Below, piece by piece: positions 43,186-52,435 of a stretch of 64,000 bases of DNA (position 1 is the first letter of the stretch; each line of letters starts with the position of its first letter). The translations under genes and the position numbers were made by a program. The stretch spans positions 21,065,346 through 21,129,345 of the forward strand of contig CM020618.1 in NCBI GenBank assembly GCA_009829735.1. The letters run 5' to 3'. A model generated the notes under the pieces. The model was not told the origin of the DNA, searched no databases, and saw nothing but the letters and a program-made list of their open reading frames with translations. Source of the DNA: Pyropia yezoensis (taxonomy: Eukaryota; Rhodophyta; Bangiophyceae; Bangiales; Bangiaceae).

Positions 43186-44933
43186 AGGTCCGAGGATCCC
43201 TTAGAGGCTTCGGTCTCCAGGTCAAAGTCCGTAGGAGCTTCCCTTGCCAGAGCCTCCGTGATGCTCTGTAAGGTTCCCACCCGGATCGCGTGTACCTGTG
43301 CCTTGTCCATCTTGGAGGGTGCTCGCCGGTCAGCCCCGTTGACTGCCTTTGCAAACACCAGTCCTTGACGCTTGAACTTCTCCTGGAGGTCCTTGGGAAT
43401 GGTCGGGCACTGGTAGGACATGTGGTCCTCCTTCTGGCACAGCCAACAAGACCGAAATCGCTGGTTCTTGACCTGCTTGGGGGCGACTAGGGAAGGTTGC
43501 TCCTTAGAAGCGAAGCCGCCCCACTTGTCCCCTGACCCAACGGGTGAGGCCTCGCCAACTGCGAGTACCGGTACAGGGCTATCACCTCCCTTATACTTGT
43601 CGGGTCCGGGACGAACTCGCGACAACGGCTTGGGAGTTGACACCATGGGAGCCTGGAGTGCCTTGGCTTGCCGGTTCTTGCCCGTGGTGTAGGCCATCAA
43701 CTGCTGGAAGGTATGTTCTTGATGTTCCTGGTTGTAGTTCTCCGCGTCCACTTGAAGGTATTCAGGAAGCCCTTCCGAGAAGATCATCTTGAGCCTGTCC
43801 TCAGGGTAAACGTTGCCACAAGCCTCGCTCATCTCCCGAACACGGCGGGCAAAGGCCTCTGGAGTTTCTTGTCGCTCCATGGTTGCCCGGTTCAACCTGC
43901 CCACTGCCTTGCGCAGGGAGTCCGCGTCAGCGTAGTTGGACAGGAGCCAGTTGACCGCTTCTGGATAGCTCCCAACGGTACGCCCGACAACATGTCCGGC
44001 AGAGTCTGGTAGAACCTGTGCGAACCGCTGTTCCGCTTCTCCGGTCATGAAGGTAACCAGGAGGTAGAGTGCCTTGCCCTCGGACACATCGTTGTCGTTG
44101 CATGCCTTGACAAACCGGCGCAGGAAAGCAAAGATAAGCGCCGGTTTCTTCCCGGAAAACTTAGGATGTCCCCCGAAGCTCGGCTGCATTCGCCGGTTCA
44201 GGGATGCCATCTTCTTGGCCATCTTCCGAGTGTAACCTTGGTCTTGGTTCTCCAGCCAGTAGTTACCCCAATACGTGACCTTGTTCAGGGTGGCATCTTC
44301 CACTTGGTGGGCAGGGAAGTCAAACTCGACTAGCCTGCGCCGGGTGGGACCAGGAGATGCGTCCCAGTCATATCCCTCCTCAGAGCTGGAGGAACTGGTC
44401 TCGCTGGTGCTAGAGCGACGACGACGACGCCGACGCCTCCGACTGCTCCGGTTACCGGTCTTGGAGCTCCCCGCCCCATAGGATGCAAGGGGAGGAAAAG
44501 CTTGGCCGGTCCCAGGAGTCGAGGTCTCAGGCTGACCCGTAGAACCAGTTACAGCGGTGCCTCTGGCACTGTTAGTGCCCACAGGAAGAGGTGTATACAC
44601 CCAGCTGCCATGTGTGGGTCCAGGAGTAAACACACCAGGGGCTATCCCTGGAGGTTGAGAAGTAGAACCGACAGGAGGGAGACGTCTGCTGGGAGCGGAC
44701 TCAAACGCCGTTGACCCCGGGGTGGCTCCCACAGGAGGAACAGCCGGAGGAACGGGAGCAGGAGGTGCTTGGCCGCCTTTAGACTCCAGTCCGCTACCGG
44801 ATGTCACACCCAGGTCTGCTTCACCCGTAGGGAGAACGCCGGGTTGGGCACCGTCCCCCGCGGTGACCAGGGATGCGTCAAGGGACGCGGGGTCTATCCC
44901 TTCGGGCACCGTCGTGACAGGGAGGGTAGCCAT
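43173..44933 (-). CDS. gag: Gag of the inner retrotransposon
   Basis: 586 residues from the ATG at 44933, about 210 bp inside the 5' LTR. The N-terminus is Pro/Ser/Thr-rich, with a run of nine Arg near 161-172 followed by a Ser/Glu-rich stretch. The capsid-like core contains FAFLRRFVKACNDNDVSEGK and later EAFARRVREMSEACGNVYPE. A CCHC knuckle CWLCQKEDHMSYQC lies near 495. The core motif FLRRFxKACxDNxxSEG recurs in the older element's Gag. It ends GNE-TAG, where the slippery heptamer allows continuation into pol. Confidence 0.9.
   Translation of the reverse strand: MATLPVTTVPEGIDPASLDASLVTAGDGAQPGVLPTGEADLGVTSGSGLESKGGQAPPAPVPPAVPPVGATPGSTAFESAPSRRLPPVGSTSQPPGIAPGVFTPGPTHGSWVYTPLPVGTNSARGTAVTGSTGQPETSTPGTGQAFPPLASYGAGSSKTGNRSSRRRRRRRRRSSTSETSSSSSEEGYDWDASPGPTRRRLVEFDFPAHQVEDATLNKVTYWGNYWLENQDQGYTRKMAKKMASLNRRMQPSFGGHPKFSGKKPALIFAFLRRFVKACNDNDVSEGKALYLLVTFMTGEAEQRFAQVLPDSAGHVVGRTVGSYPEAVNWLLSNYADADSLRKAVGRLNRATMERQETPEAFARRVREMSEACGNVYPEDRLKMIFSEGLPEYLQVDAENYNQEHQEHTFQQLMAYTTGKNRQAKALQAPMVSTPKPLSRVRPGPDKYKGGDSPVPVLAVGEASPVGSGDKWGGFASKEQPSLVAPKQVKNQRFRSCWLCQKEDHMSYQCPTIPKDLQEKFKRQGLVFAKAVNGADRRAPSKMDKAQVHAIRVGTLQSITEALAREAPTDFDLETEASKGSSDLGNE
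43179..43185 (-). promoter_or_regulatory. Programmed -1 frameshift heptamer, inner element
   Basis: The minus strand reads CTG GGA AAC GAG TAG in the gag frame. G GGA AAC fits the canonical X XXY YYZ pattern, and slipping back one base continues into the open pol frame (CGA GTA GGG CAG). It lies one codon before the gag stop. The older element has the same heptamer at the same spacing. Confidence 0.7.
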
Positions 44934-45120
44934 GTTGGTCTCTTGACAGCCACAGTCCAGTTGCCTGCGTGTCCAAAGATCGCCAGACCACAAGAGAGGG
45001 GTTGGAGAGCCAGGAATGGGGTTCCCGTGAACGGGTGCAAATAATTCCCAAACCACAGAAAAAGACAGAACAGGAACAACCCAACCGCTGCTCCCAAATG
45101 TCTCTTCTCAAACACTCCAA

Positions 45121-45138
45121 TCCCCTGCTGCTCCACCA
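45121..45138 (-). other. Putative primer-binding site of the inner element
   Basis: On the minus strand, four bases after the 5' LTR comes TGGTGGAGCAGCAGGGGA. It begins with the TGG expected opposite a tRNA CCA end. I cannot name the tRNA from the sequence alone. Confidence 0.4.
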
Positions 45139-45142
45139 AATA

Positions 45143-45713
45143 TGTGGTATAAAACTCGATCCTCTCAGACACGTGTCAATATCCCTCGGAGGAAAGGGAC
45201 AGGTAACACAGAAAGGGGAACTACGAGAGTGGTATGCCTGTTGCCTCACGTGCCTGCTCGCAGAGCAAACAGATACGCACGGTAGTGCACACGGGGAAGA
45301 GGAAAGCAAACGCGCAGTTGTCATTTTCCTGAGGGCGCGGGCCAAGGGCGCCTCGCTGTCCCTCTTAACGTGCATCTGGGGGAGCCTCGGCACGTTGGCC
45401 AGGTAGCCCCCCCATACCCCCGAGTGGCCCCGACCCGAGTCAAACCTCGTCAGGTCGGGGGCCACTATCACTACTAATTCTATTCCCACCCCCTAATCTC
45501 ACACCCAAATTCTCTCAAATGAAGTCCCTCACAAGTATGCAAAAACCCATCAGAAATCCCTCTCTCACGTGTGGATAGCGTAGTCCACCGCATCCCAGTG
45601 CCGGGCACGGGCCACGGCCGCCAACCATCATCACACGGCGGGCGTGTTCTGGCACCTGGTGCCCTCTGGTTGCAGTCCCGGGTCGGCGCCAAGTCGGGGC
45701 CAGGGATGCTACA
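45143..45713 (-). repeat. 5' LTR of the inner retrotransposon
   Basis: 571 bp, same length and ends as 36066-36636. The duplicated CCAAC follows at 45714-45718. Confidence 0.95.
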
Positions 45714-46104
45714 CCAACCTAGTTGGTAGGGTCACGGCACCAACAATGGGAAGTACCCCACCATTGATGTCGATCATATGGTCGGCCTTGGGCCTCCAGC
45801 GTTGAAGCTTCACCTCCTTGGGTAACAGCGACTTGCGGATCAAAGAGGCTCCTGAACCGGTATCAAGTACGATACGGGCACAACAGGCACGGCCGGGAGC
45901 TAGTTGCACCTGGCCAGCCACCTGGAAGTTCTCACCCGTCAGCACCGCGATGACCCGACGTGGGTTTACGTTCTCGGGGAGTCCTACCCGAGGTGGGCGG
46001 ACTCCCTTAGGTCGGCGCAGTATCCGACAGGGTTGGTTCGTCCTCTTGACCCACTTGGCCGAGGCTGCCGTTGTGAGCTTAGGACGGCCAGCTCCAACGG
46101 TCAT
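45714..46104 (-). pseudogene. pol: Older gypsy pol start: aspartic protease
   Basis: The -1 frame continues from the slippery site through LTGENFQVAGQVQLAPGRAC to the protease motif IVLDTGSGASLI. It is cut at 45714 by insertion of the inner element, within the strand that ends GAVTLPTRL. The rest of the protease resumes at 36065. DTGSGAS is an intact aspartic protease active-site signature. Confidence 0.88.
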
Positions 46105-47707
46105 TCGTTTCCCGCCGACTTGGCGTCGGAATCCGAGGGCGAAGGGGAAGACGACGAGTCCGAGGACGACGTGTCCGCCCCCTCCGCCGAGGGTGTGGCG
46201 ACCGCAACGACCGGTCGAGGTCCACCCTCGCGGCGTAAACGTACTTCGTCCGTAGCCGACTTTTTACTCGCATTCTTAACGAGTTGTTGAATGCGTTTAC
46301 TCAACATCATGTGATAGGGCAATAATATGCCCAGTGTCCATCGGCGTTGCAGTTCACGGCAGCTACGACCTTATCCTTGCGGATTCGGCGTGCCTCTCGT
46401 AGCTCTCTGGCCTGGCGCGCCTCCTCTCGTTCCTTGGCCAACTCGGCCTGATGCTCCTGGCGTTGTTCCTCCCGCAACTTGCGGTAGGCCTCACCTCTGC
46501 GGTAGGCGAACCTGGCCAACTCGACCAGTGTCGCCCGGGCAGTATTATGCTCCCGGGTCTCCATACGGACTGACCAATGAAGTCCCTCCACAAAACGAGT
46601 CTTCACCACAGCTTGTGGATGAAGAAAGCCACAAAGATTATTGAGCTTACGGACCCGCTCCACAAAGGACAACTCGTCCTCAGTCTCTTCTTGATGAGCT
46701 TGCGTAAACTCCTCGACTTGAGAAGCCAACGCGGCTTCATCCACCGTAGCTCTCAACAACCAGTTGACGAGCTCCAAGTAGGGCGTCACCTCGGCAGCGC
46801 CTCCACTTGAGGAACTGGGCATGACGGACATGAGCTCTGTCCGTGGGTCGCCCTTGGTAAACTCCTGTAGCATGTAGAAAGCCATGCCTTCACTTATGGC
46901 ATTGTCGTCACAGGCTTTTGTGAAACGACGTAGAAACTCAAAGACACGGAGGGCGGGAGTTCCATCCCACTCCGCTTTGTGCCCAAAAGAGTGAAGTACA
47001 TTCTTCTTGGCACGGCCCATAGCTCGGGCCTGAATAGGACCGTACGCCACCGACTTGTTGTGGAGGGCGTAGGTCTCACAGTCAAAGATCCTCTGATAGA
47101 CCGGGTTGGCTACGTGGATCTTGGGCGGCACCTCATGTTGAGGGAAAAGCCGCTGAAGCAATGGGGTGAGTTGACCCGCAGTGCCTGCCGTCTGCCGCGG
47201 CGAGCTTGGCGTAGCTACTGGCGTCTCCGAGGGGGAATCCCCCGTAAAGGGCGTGCGCCCCACCGAGAGTGGTGTGGCTCCCTCGTTGGGAGTCACAGGG
47301 GTCGCCCCCGGTACGGGGCGACCCGAGACAGGCGTAGGGGGAAGTGTCCCCTGCGTCTGCGGGCTCGAAAGCCCCAATCCGGTCTGGACATTGAGACCAT
47401 CTGGCAAACTCGCCACAATCTGATTCAGAATGGTATTTGTCATCGCGACCACCAGTTCCGGCAAAGTCTGCCGCAACACATTGGTCGCCTCCCGACGGAC
47501 CGCTTCCGCGAGGAGTGGGTTATTGACCCCAGTTGAGTCTCGGTCCGCCTCCGGGAGTCCACCTGATGGGTAACCACGATCCTCAGAGGTCTCAACCGGG
47601 GGCATGGGCGCGAGCCCATCGCCGACCAACGGAGGTCCGCCGTCCTCCGAAAGCCTAGTTGGCGACGGCTGGACCAATGGATCCCACCTCTCACATCCCT
47701 TCAACAT
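46101..47707 (-). pseudogene. gag: Gag of the older retrotransposon, frameshifted
   Basis: ATG at 47707. Pro/Thr/Gly-rich N-terminus, then a capsid-like core with FEFLRRFTKACDDNAISEGM and ELSFVERVRKLNNLCGFLHP, and a Glu/Arg coiled segment near REEARQARELREARR. The zinc knuckle is degenerate: NCNADGHWAYYC lacks the first Cys. At about 46310 the frame breaks (early TGA after CPIT). The -1 frame carries on with LSKRIQQLVKNASKK and a Ser/Asp-rich tail that ends AGNE-TGA at 46101, matching the end of the other Gag. The break at 46310 is therefore an indel, not the natural gag end. Confidence 0.85.
46107..46113 (-). promoter_or_regulatory. Programmed -1 frameshift heptamer, older element
   Basis: The minus strand reads GCG GGA AAC GAA TGA, again G GGA AAC one codon before the stop. 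The -1 frame is the pol frame. Conservation with the inner element supports real frameshifting. Confidence 0.65.
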
Positions 47708-49130
47708 CCACGATTTGCAGGACGCCCCGCACGTGATGTAAGATCACGTATTTTGCTTGATCATGCGTGATTTTGTACGTGATCACACGTCACGCCCCGG
47801 CCGCAAAGGGCGTGATTGGGGGCGTGATCTGACAGTAAGTTGGATAGTTAAACAGTACAGCAAGTACATGACCGCAGGAGGGGGATACAAGCGCAATATG
47901 TTGATGTGCATATCCGAGTCCAAACTCCCAGGACGCCCCGTTGATGGGGGAACTGGTCCCCGTATCGAGCATCGCGCACCCTGCTGGTGCGTTCTAGCCT
48001 GCGCCGAGAGCGCCCACGAGTGGGCTCCGCAGCCGCCAGCCTCGGTGGTCTCCCCAGCGGCCGCGGCGGCCGCGAAGCGGAGGGCGACGACGTCAGCTCT
48101 GGTGGCGCCGCCAACGCCGCTGCCGCCGACGCTGCCGCCGCCAGAGTCAGCACACATCGGAAAATGGGCCGCGTCTCGGCCCCTTATTTTTCCGTCCCTG
48201 CCCCTTCCGCTGGCAATCCTCCACTGGCCGCCTTGGAAGCCCCCTCACTACTTACACAAAGACGGCCACGACCGCCACTCCGGTGCCACATGTGGCACTT
48301 GCGTAGGCCTTCCTAGCGCGGAAGAAGGGGAGAGCGGGGGATGTGGGGTTGAGAGTCAAAGGTGGGCAGTGGGGAAGAGCCATACAGGTGGTGCCCCGTG
48401 GGGAGGGAGCAGAGAGGGAGGGTACCCCCACCTCCTTACGCGGGTTCCCGGCCTTGTCTCTACCCCCCCAGCCAATGAATCGGTGGGCATGCATTTCTTT
48501 GAGCTCCAGAGAGCAGCGGAGAATTCCAGGTGAGGGGGCGATTGTGTAGGCCTCTTTGCGTGGGCCTCGTGGTCGCTATGGCGCCGGCAAGCGCTTGGGA
48601 AGTCCCGCCTTGCCACTATCACCTCTGCGGCGTGCACAGCCCCCGCTCATCTAGCCCCGCTTCGGCCGATGCTAATACTACTGCTGACTCCAACAGCTTG
48701 GGTTGCCGTCGCCTCCACCCGCGCTGACCATCACCGCCCCTGCGACGACAGGCCCCACAGATGGACGGCTGCGTCTCGTCGGGGAGGGACTGCATGAGGT
48801 GGCGTAAGCCGCAGCGGGCCTCCGCCGCCCGCTGAAGTTTACTGGCAGCGTTGTTGTTTGCCCCCCTGATGACCTACGACGAGGAGAGAAGGACATTGGC
48901 AGAGGTGAGGCGGAAGGGCATCTGTGGGAGTCGGGTGAGGCTGCGACTGTTCTTGGTTTGGTACGGCATTGACTCCGCAATGCTATTTGGGACACTCTTA
49001 TGAAAATGAGTAGGTAGGCTACTTTACACGTGACACGCGGACAAAAGGGCGTGATAACGACGTGATCGGGCGTAATTTAGCGTGATCGCACGTCACACCC
49101 CGGTTTTGGGGACGTGATACCCAAGCCTAC
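47708..49130. repeat. 1.3-kb stretch between direct repeats
   Basis: About 58 bp at 47759-47816 (GATCATGCGTGATTTT, then GATCACACGTCACGCCCCGG) recurs in direct orientation at 49064-49118 (GATCGGGCGTAATTTA, then GATCGCACGTCACACCCCGG). Both are surrounded by further CGTGAT and GATCACG motifs. The interior has no supported gene. It could be a small terminal-repeat element or part of a displaced LTR. It abuts the gag start of the older retrotransposon. Confidence 0.45.
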
Positions 49131-49527
49131 GTCTGGGGCAGTCGGGCACGCGTTCGATTGGCGATTTTCTTACCGACGGGCAGGGCAATGTGTATTGCGG
49201 CACACTTGCTTTTTGTGCTTTAACGCGCCACTGTATCGGGTGCTGGAGCGCCTGTTGGCCGCATTTGTGCCCCTGTTCGAGGCTGTGATCAGCGACGCGT
49301 CTCGTGGTGTCCGCGTGCACTATCCTGTCAGCCAGTATGAGGTGGCGGGTAATTTGGACGACAAAGATGAGGATGAGGACGAGGATGATGATGACGATGA
49401 CGCCACTCAGTTTAATATGCTATCCTTGGTCTTGTCGTCTTGGCGCCACACTGTGGCACCTTGCGCGACACGGAACAAAAAAAGAAAGAACAGGAAGAAC
49501 GCCCGCACCATTGACATTCGGCAATGA
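49131..49527 (+). CDS. Truncated coding fragment, unknown
   Basis: The plus frame from just after the direct repeat reads normal protein: FDWRFSYRRAGQCVLRHTCF, LYRVLERLLAAFVPLFEAVI, then a long Asp/Glu run and a short tail to TGA. It has no ATG of its own, so the 5' part was probably removed by the neighbouring repeat. The family is not recognised. Confidence 0.35.
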
Positions 49528-50065
49528 TAATGCGCCCGCGCGCAGGCGCTCGATTCGTGTCAGGCAGGCCACCGCCACCGGCGCCGCCCCCACAGCCGGC
49601 CGCGGCGCCACCACCACCACCGCCGTCGCCGGTGCCGCCACCACCGCCGCCGCCGCCGCCGCCCCCAGCGGCCGAGTCGTCGCGGGAGGGGATGTCGGCG
49701 CCGGCGCCGGCGCCGCAGTCGCCACCCGCAGTTTTTTTTGTGTCTTGCGCTACTGTGCTGCACGTTGCTTCATGGAGTAGCACGCCATACGTCCGCAAAC
49801 AGGTACATTTAACGGAGCGTGCGCACGTGGCGCCGCGCGCTGTCAGACGGAACACTGAGCCGGGCGGCGGCGCCCGCGAAACGGCCCGCAGTCGGCGCGC
49901 GGAGCCGCCCGCGCACGCCGCGGGGCGCGCATCCGTCCACTCGCGCGCCGTCCGCCCGCCGCGGCCGTCGCCCGCGCCCGCCCGCCGCGCGCCTCCGTCA
50001 CTCGCGCCGCCGCGGCGCTCCACTGCCCGCCGCCGCCACCGCCACCGCCACCGCCGCCGCCGCCG
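49528..50065. other. CCG/GGC low-complexity DNA
   Basis: Dense CCGCCG and CCACCG tracts. ORFs on both strands are filler. Confidence 0.5.
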
Positions 50066-50538
50066 CTACTGCCCGCCGGCGACAGCGCCGCGCCGTCCGG
50101 CGCGCCCGCGGACGTGCCCGTCGACGGCGCCCCCCCCTCCGCCGCCGACACCGCCACCGCCACCACCCCCACGGCCGCTACCGCAGCCACAGCCACCACC
50201 ACCGCCGCCACCGCCGCCGCCGCTGCCCGTGCACCCGCCGCCCCTCCCCCCCCCCCCCCCCCCCCCCGCCGACCGCACCAGCGACTGCGTCTCTTTGAAT
50301 AGCTGCGTGCCGCACATGACGAGAGGAAGCCCCCACATCAGCGCGGGCGTGCGCCACGCCTTGACGAACCGCCGCAGGTGCGGGTCGAGCCGCGCCGCCG
50401 CGGCGCCGGCGCGGCCGACGGAAAGGAGGCCGACGACGCGCGCCCATACGTCCAGTACGACCAGCCGGTCGGCGCGTGCGGCTGCCTCGGGCGACGCGTC
50501 GACGGCGGCGGCGGCGGCCCCAAAGGCACTGCCGCCCC

Positions 50539-50574
<36 letters not shown>

Positions 50575-50595
50575 TGCCGCCGCCGCCGCCGTCGC

Positions 50596-50677
<82 letters not shown>

Positions 50678-51996
50678 GCCGTCGCCGCCGCCGCCGTCGC
50701 CGCCGCCGCCGCCGTCGCCGTCACCGTCACCGTCGGAAAGGCGCTTCCCCCCCCCGCGTGCGGACGTGAGCGCCGTGACACCAAAGTGTACGCGCGTCTC
50801 CATGCGGAGCAGCACTATGCGGAGGTGCCCCGCCTCGGCCGCCAGCACCTCTGCCATCGACAGCTCGTCGCTTAAAGAGGGTTCACCGCCGTGTCGTACG
50901 CGTACCGCCGCGGCGACGCCCAGCGCGTGCGCCGACGCGGCGGCCGCGCCCGACTTATCCAGCGTCGCCGCCTGCCGCCGGTACGCCGCCGCCACCGCCG
51001 CCGCTACCGCCACCCCCACGCCCGGTCGACGCTTCGGAGACCGCCGGCGGCTGTACGGCGTGGCCGTGGATGTGGCCGTGGCCGTGGCCGTAACCAGAGG
51101 AAGGGTCACGCCCCGCGCACGCCGCCCGCCACGTTCCACCGAGCCGCCCCGCCACCTACGTGGTGCGGGGCGGCGGCGTGCCCCTCGGGGGGCAGCCCCG
51201 CCAGACACCCGCTGCCGGGCACCGCCGTTGGGTGCGCCGCTCCGCCGCGGCCGTGCTGCCCGCCGTGCCCATTGGGCGACGCCTATATGGCGGCCGCCCA
51301 GCCGCCGCCGCCGCCACTGCCGCCGCCGCCGCCGCATGGAGGCCTCGCCCCCGGCGGGCTGCTCAGCCCCACCGTCGCCGCGGGCGGCCCCCCCGCCGCC
51401 GATGAAATGGAGGCTAGCGTGGGCGGGCGACGGCGGGGGACGGTGCGACCACCGGCGAAAGGGGTAGACGAGGAGGGGGGGCGGAAGCGGCAGCGACAGC
51501 AGCAGCGGCGGCTTCAGGACCCCGTAACAGCACAAACACCAGAGAAGGGACAGAAAAAAAAGCAAGCAATGGTGGGGCCGAAAGGCCACGACGCAGACGT
51601 ACACGTCGACCGCCGCGCGGGGCGCGCCGAGGCCCGCCGCGAGGCACGCCAAGCCGAAGGGGATGACCGCCAGCGTCAGCGCGTAGAGGCCAGAGGTGGG
51701 GGCCGTGTAGACGCCATTGGCAAAGAAGGGGTGCGTGCGCCCGGCGGACGCGCCGGTGGCGGCGGGGGCGGCGGGGGCGGCGGCGGAGACGGAGGGGGGA
51801 GGGGAAGGCGGGGGAGGGGGGTGCGGGGCGACGGGGCCCCAGCCGATGCCGTCGGGGAAGGGGGGGGGAGGTGCCCGGCTCGACCGTCCAGCTGGTGACG
51901 GTGCAGCCGTCGGGGAGAGGGGGCGCGGCCGCCCGCGGGGCTGCCCCGGTGGAGCGCCCGCAGCGGCGGCGGCCGCTTGGACGCACCCGACGCCAT
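50066..51996 (-). CDS. Possible C1q/TNF-like protein gene, structure unclear
   Basis: Coding-like segments on the minus strand, starting from an ATG at 51996. Near 51900: CTVTSWTVEPGTS, with a frame change in a run of nine C. Near 51720: FFANGVYTAPTSGLYALTLA, reminiscent of the C1q/TNF-like strand GVFTAPxxGxY. Then PRAAVDVYVCVVAFRPH. After about 500 bp of Arg/Pro filler (perhaps an intron) the same frame gives LSDELSMAEVLAAEAGHLRI, VLLRMETRVHFGVTALTSA, an Asp/Gly tract of about 90 residues, and a hydrophobic end (TPALMWGLPLVMCGTQLF). The fold call rests on one motif. The gene model, intron and frame need transcripts. Confidence 0.3.
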
Positions 51997-52099
51997 CGAC
52001 ACCGAAAAAAAGAAAAACACGGAAGAGGGAGGAACAAGGTGGGAATCCGCGCGGAGCCGTGCCAGCGTCACGAGTGGTAGCCGGGTAGGGGGGTGGTCG

Positions 52100-52435
52100 T
52101 CAGGGTGAAGCGACGGCCAGGACGCAGCGCGGGGCGGCAAGGTCGGCGTGTGAGAAGGTCGAGGACGAGGCCTCCCAGGTGAAGCAGGACTGGCTGGCAG
52201 CCGTCTGTGGACAGCTTGCCACGTGTGTCACGAACCAGTCGCCAGTTGAACAGCCGGTTGCGGCCGTCAAGGGGTTTGGCATCAACAGCCAGTAGATCGC
52301 CTGCCGCCGCGCCGCCGGCACGGTGGCCCGGTTGGAGAACACCTCCGCCGAGCGCAGTGGGCACAAAGGCCGCCACCGCCTTAAATCACCAGCGAGAGCG
52401 GAAAGCCGCGGAACGACAGCAAGGAGGCTGTTCAT
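52100..52435 (-). CDS. Small ORF overlapping the end of the NTPase gene
   Basis: 111 residues. Its ATG overlaps the TGA of the large upstream gene (ATGA). The sequence is MNSLLAVVPRLSALAGDLRR onwards, with no domain. It could be a 3' UTR ORF or a misread exon. Confidence 0.2.
   Translation of the reverse strand: MNSLLAVVPRLSALAGDLRRWRPLCPLRSAEVFSNRATVPAARRQAIYWLLMPNPLTAATGCSTGDWFVTHVASCPQTAASQSCFTWEASSSTFSHADLAAPRCVLAVASP

Larger units (their letters stand above)
36066..45713 (-). mobile_element. Inner Ty3/gypsy chromodomain retrotransposon, full length
   Basis: 9,648 bp with two 571-bp LTRs (36066-36636 and 45143-45713) that begin TG and end CA on either strand, and a 5-bp duplication CCAAC at 36061-36065 and 45714-45718. 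I count two differences between the LTRs, so the insertion is recent. Order on the minus strand: 5' LTR, gag, -1 shift, pol (protease, RT, RNase H, integrase, chromodomain), then the convergent antisense ORF, purine tract, 3' LTR. It sits inside the protease coding sequence of the older element. The pol frame has two nonsense codons, so the copy is not autonomous as sequenced. Confidence 0.95.
45714..47707 (-). mobile_element. Older Ty3/gypsy retrotransposon, 5' portion
   Basis: Contains gag and the start of pol (protease). It joins 36065 when the nested element and one CCAAC copy are removed. Directly upstream of the gag ATG at 47707 the sequence changes to GATCACGT-rich repeat DNA, and no 5' LTR is found. 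The 5' end is probably lost or displaced. Confidence 0.85.

Noticed and set aside
44878..45692. ORFs inside and next to the LTRs (also 34934-36412 N-terminal part)
   Set aside because: They read through LTR sequence and occur in both LTR copies; they are not genes.
46101..46322. Separate small gene between gag and pol of the older element
   Set aside because: It ends in the same GNE-stop and slippery site as the other Gag, so it is the frameshifted tail of gag.
49524..51467. 647-codon plus-strand ORF
   Set aside because: Poly-Pro/Arg filler with no domain, antisense to more protein-like minus-strand segments.
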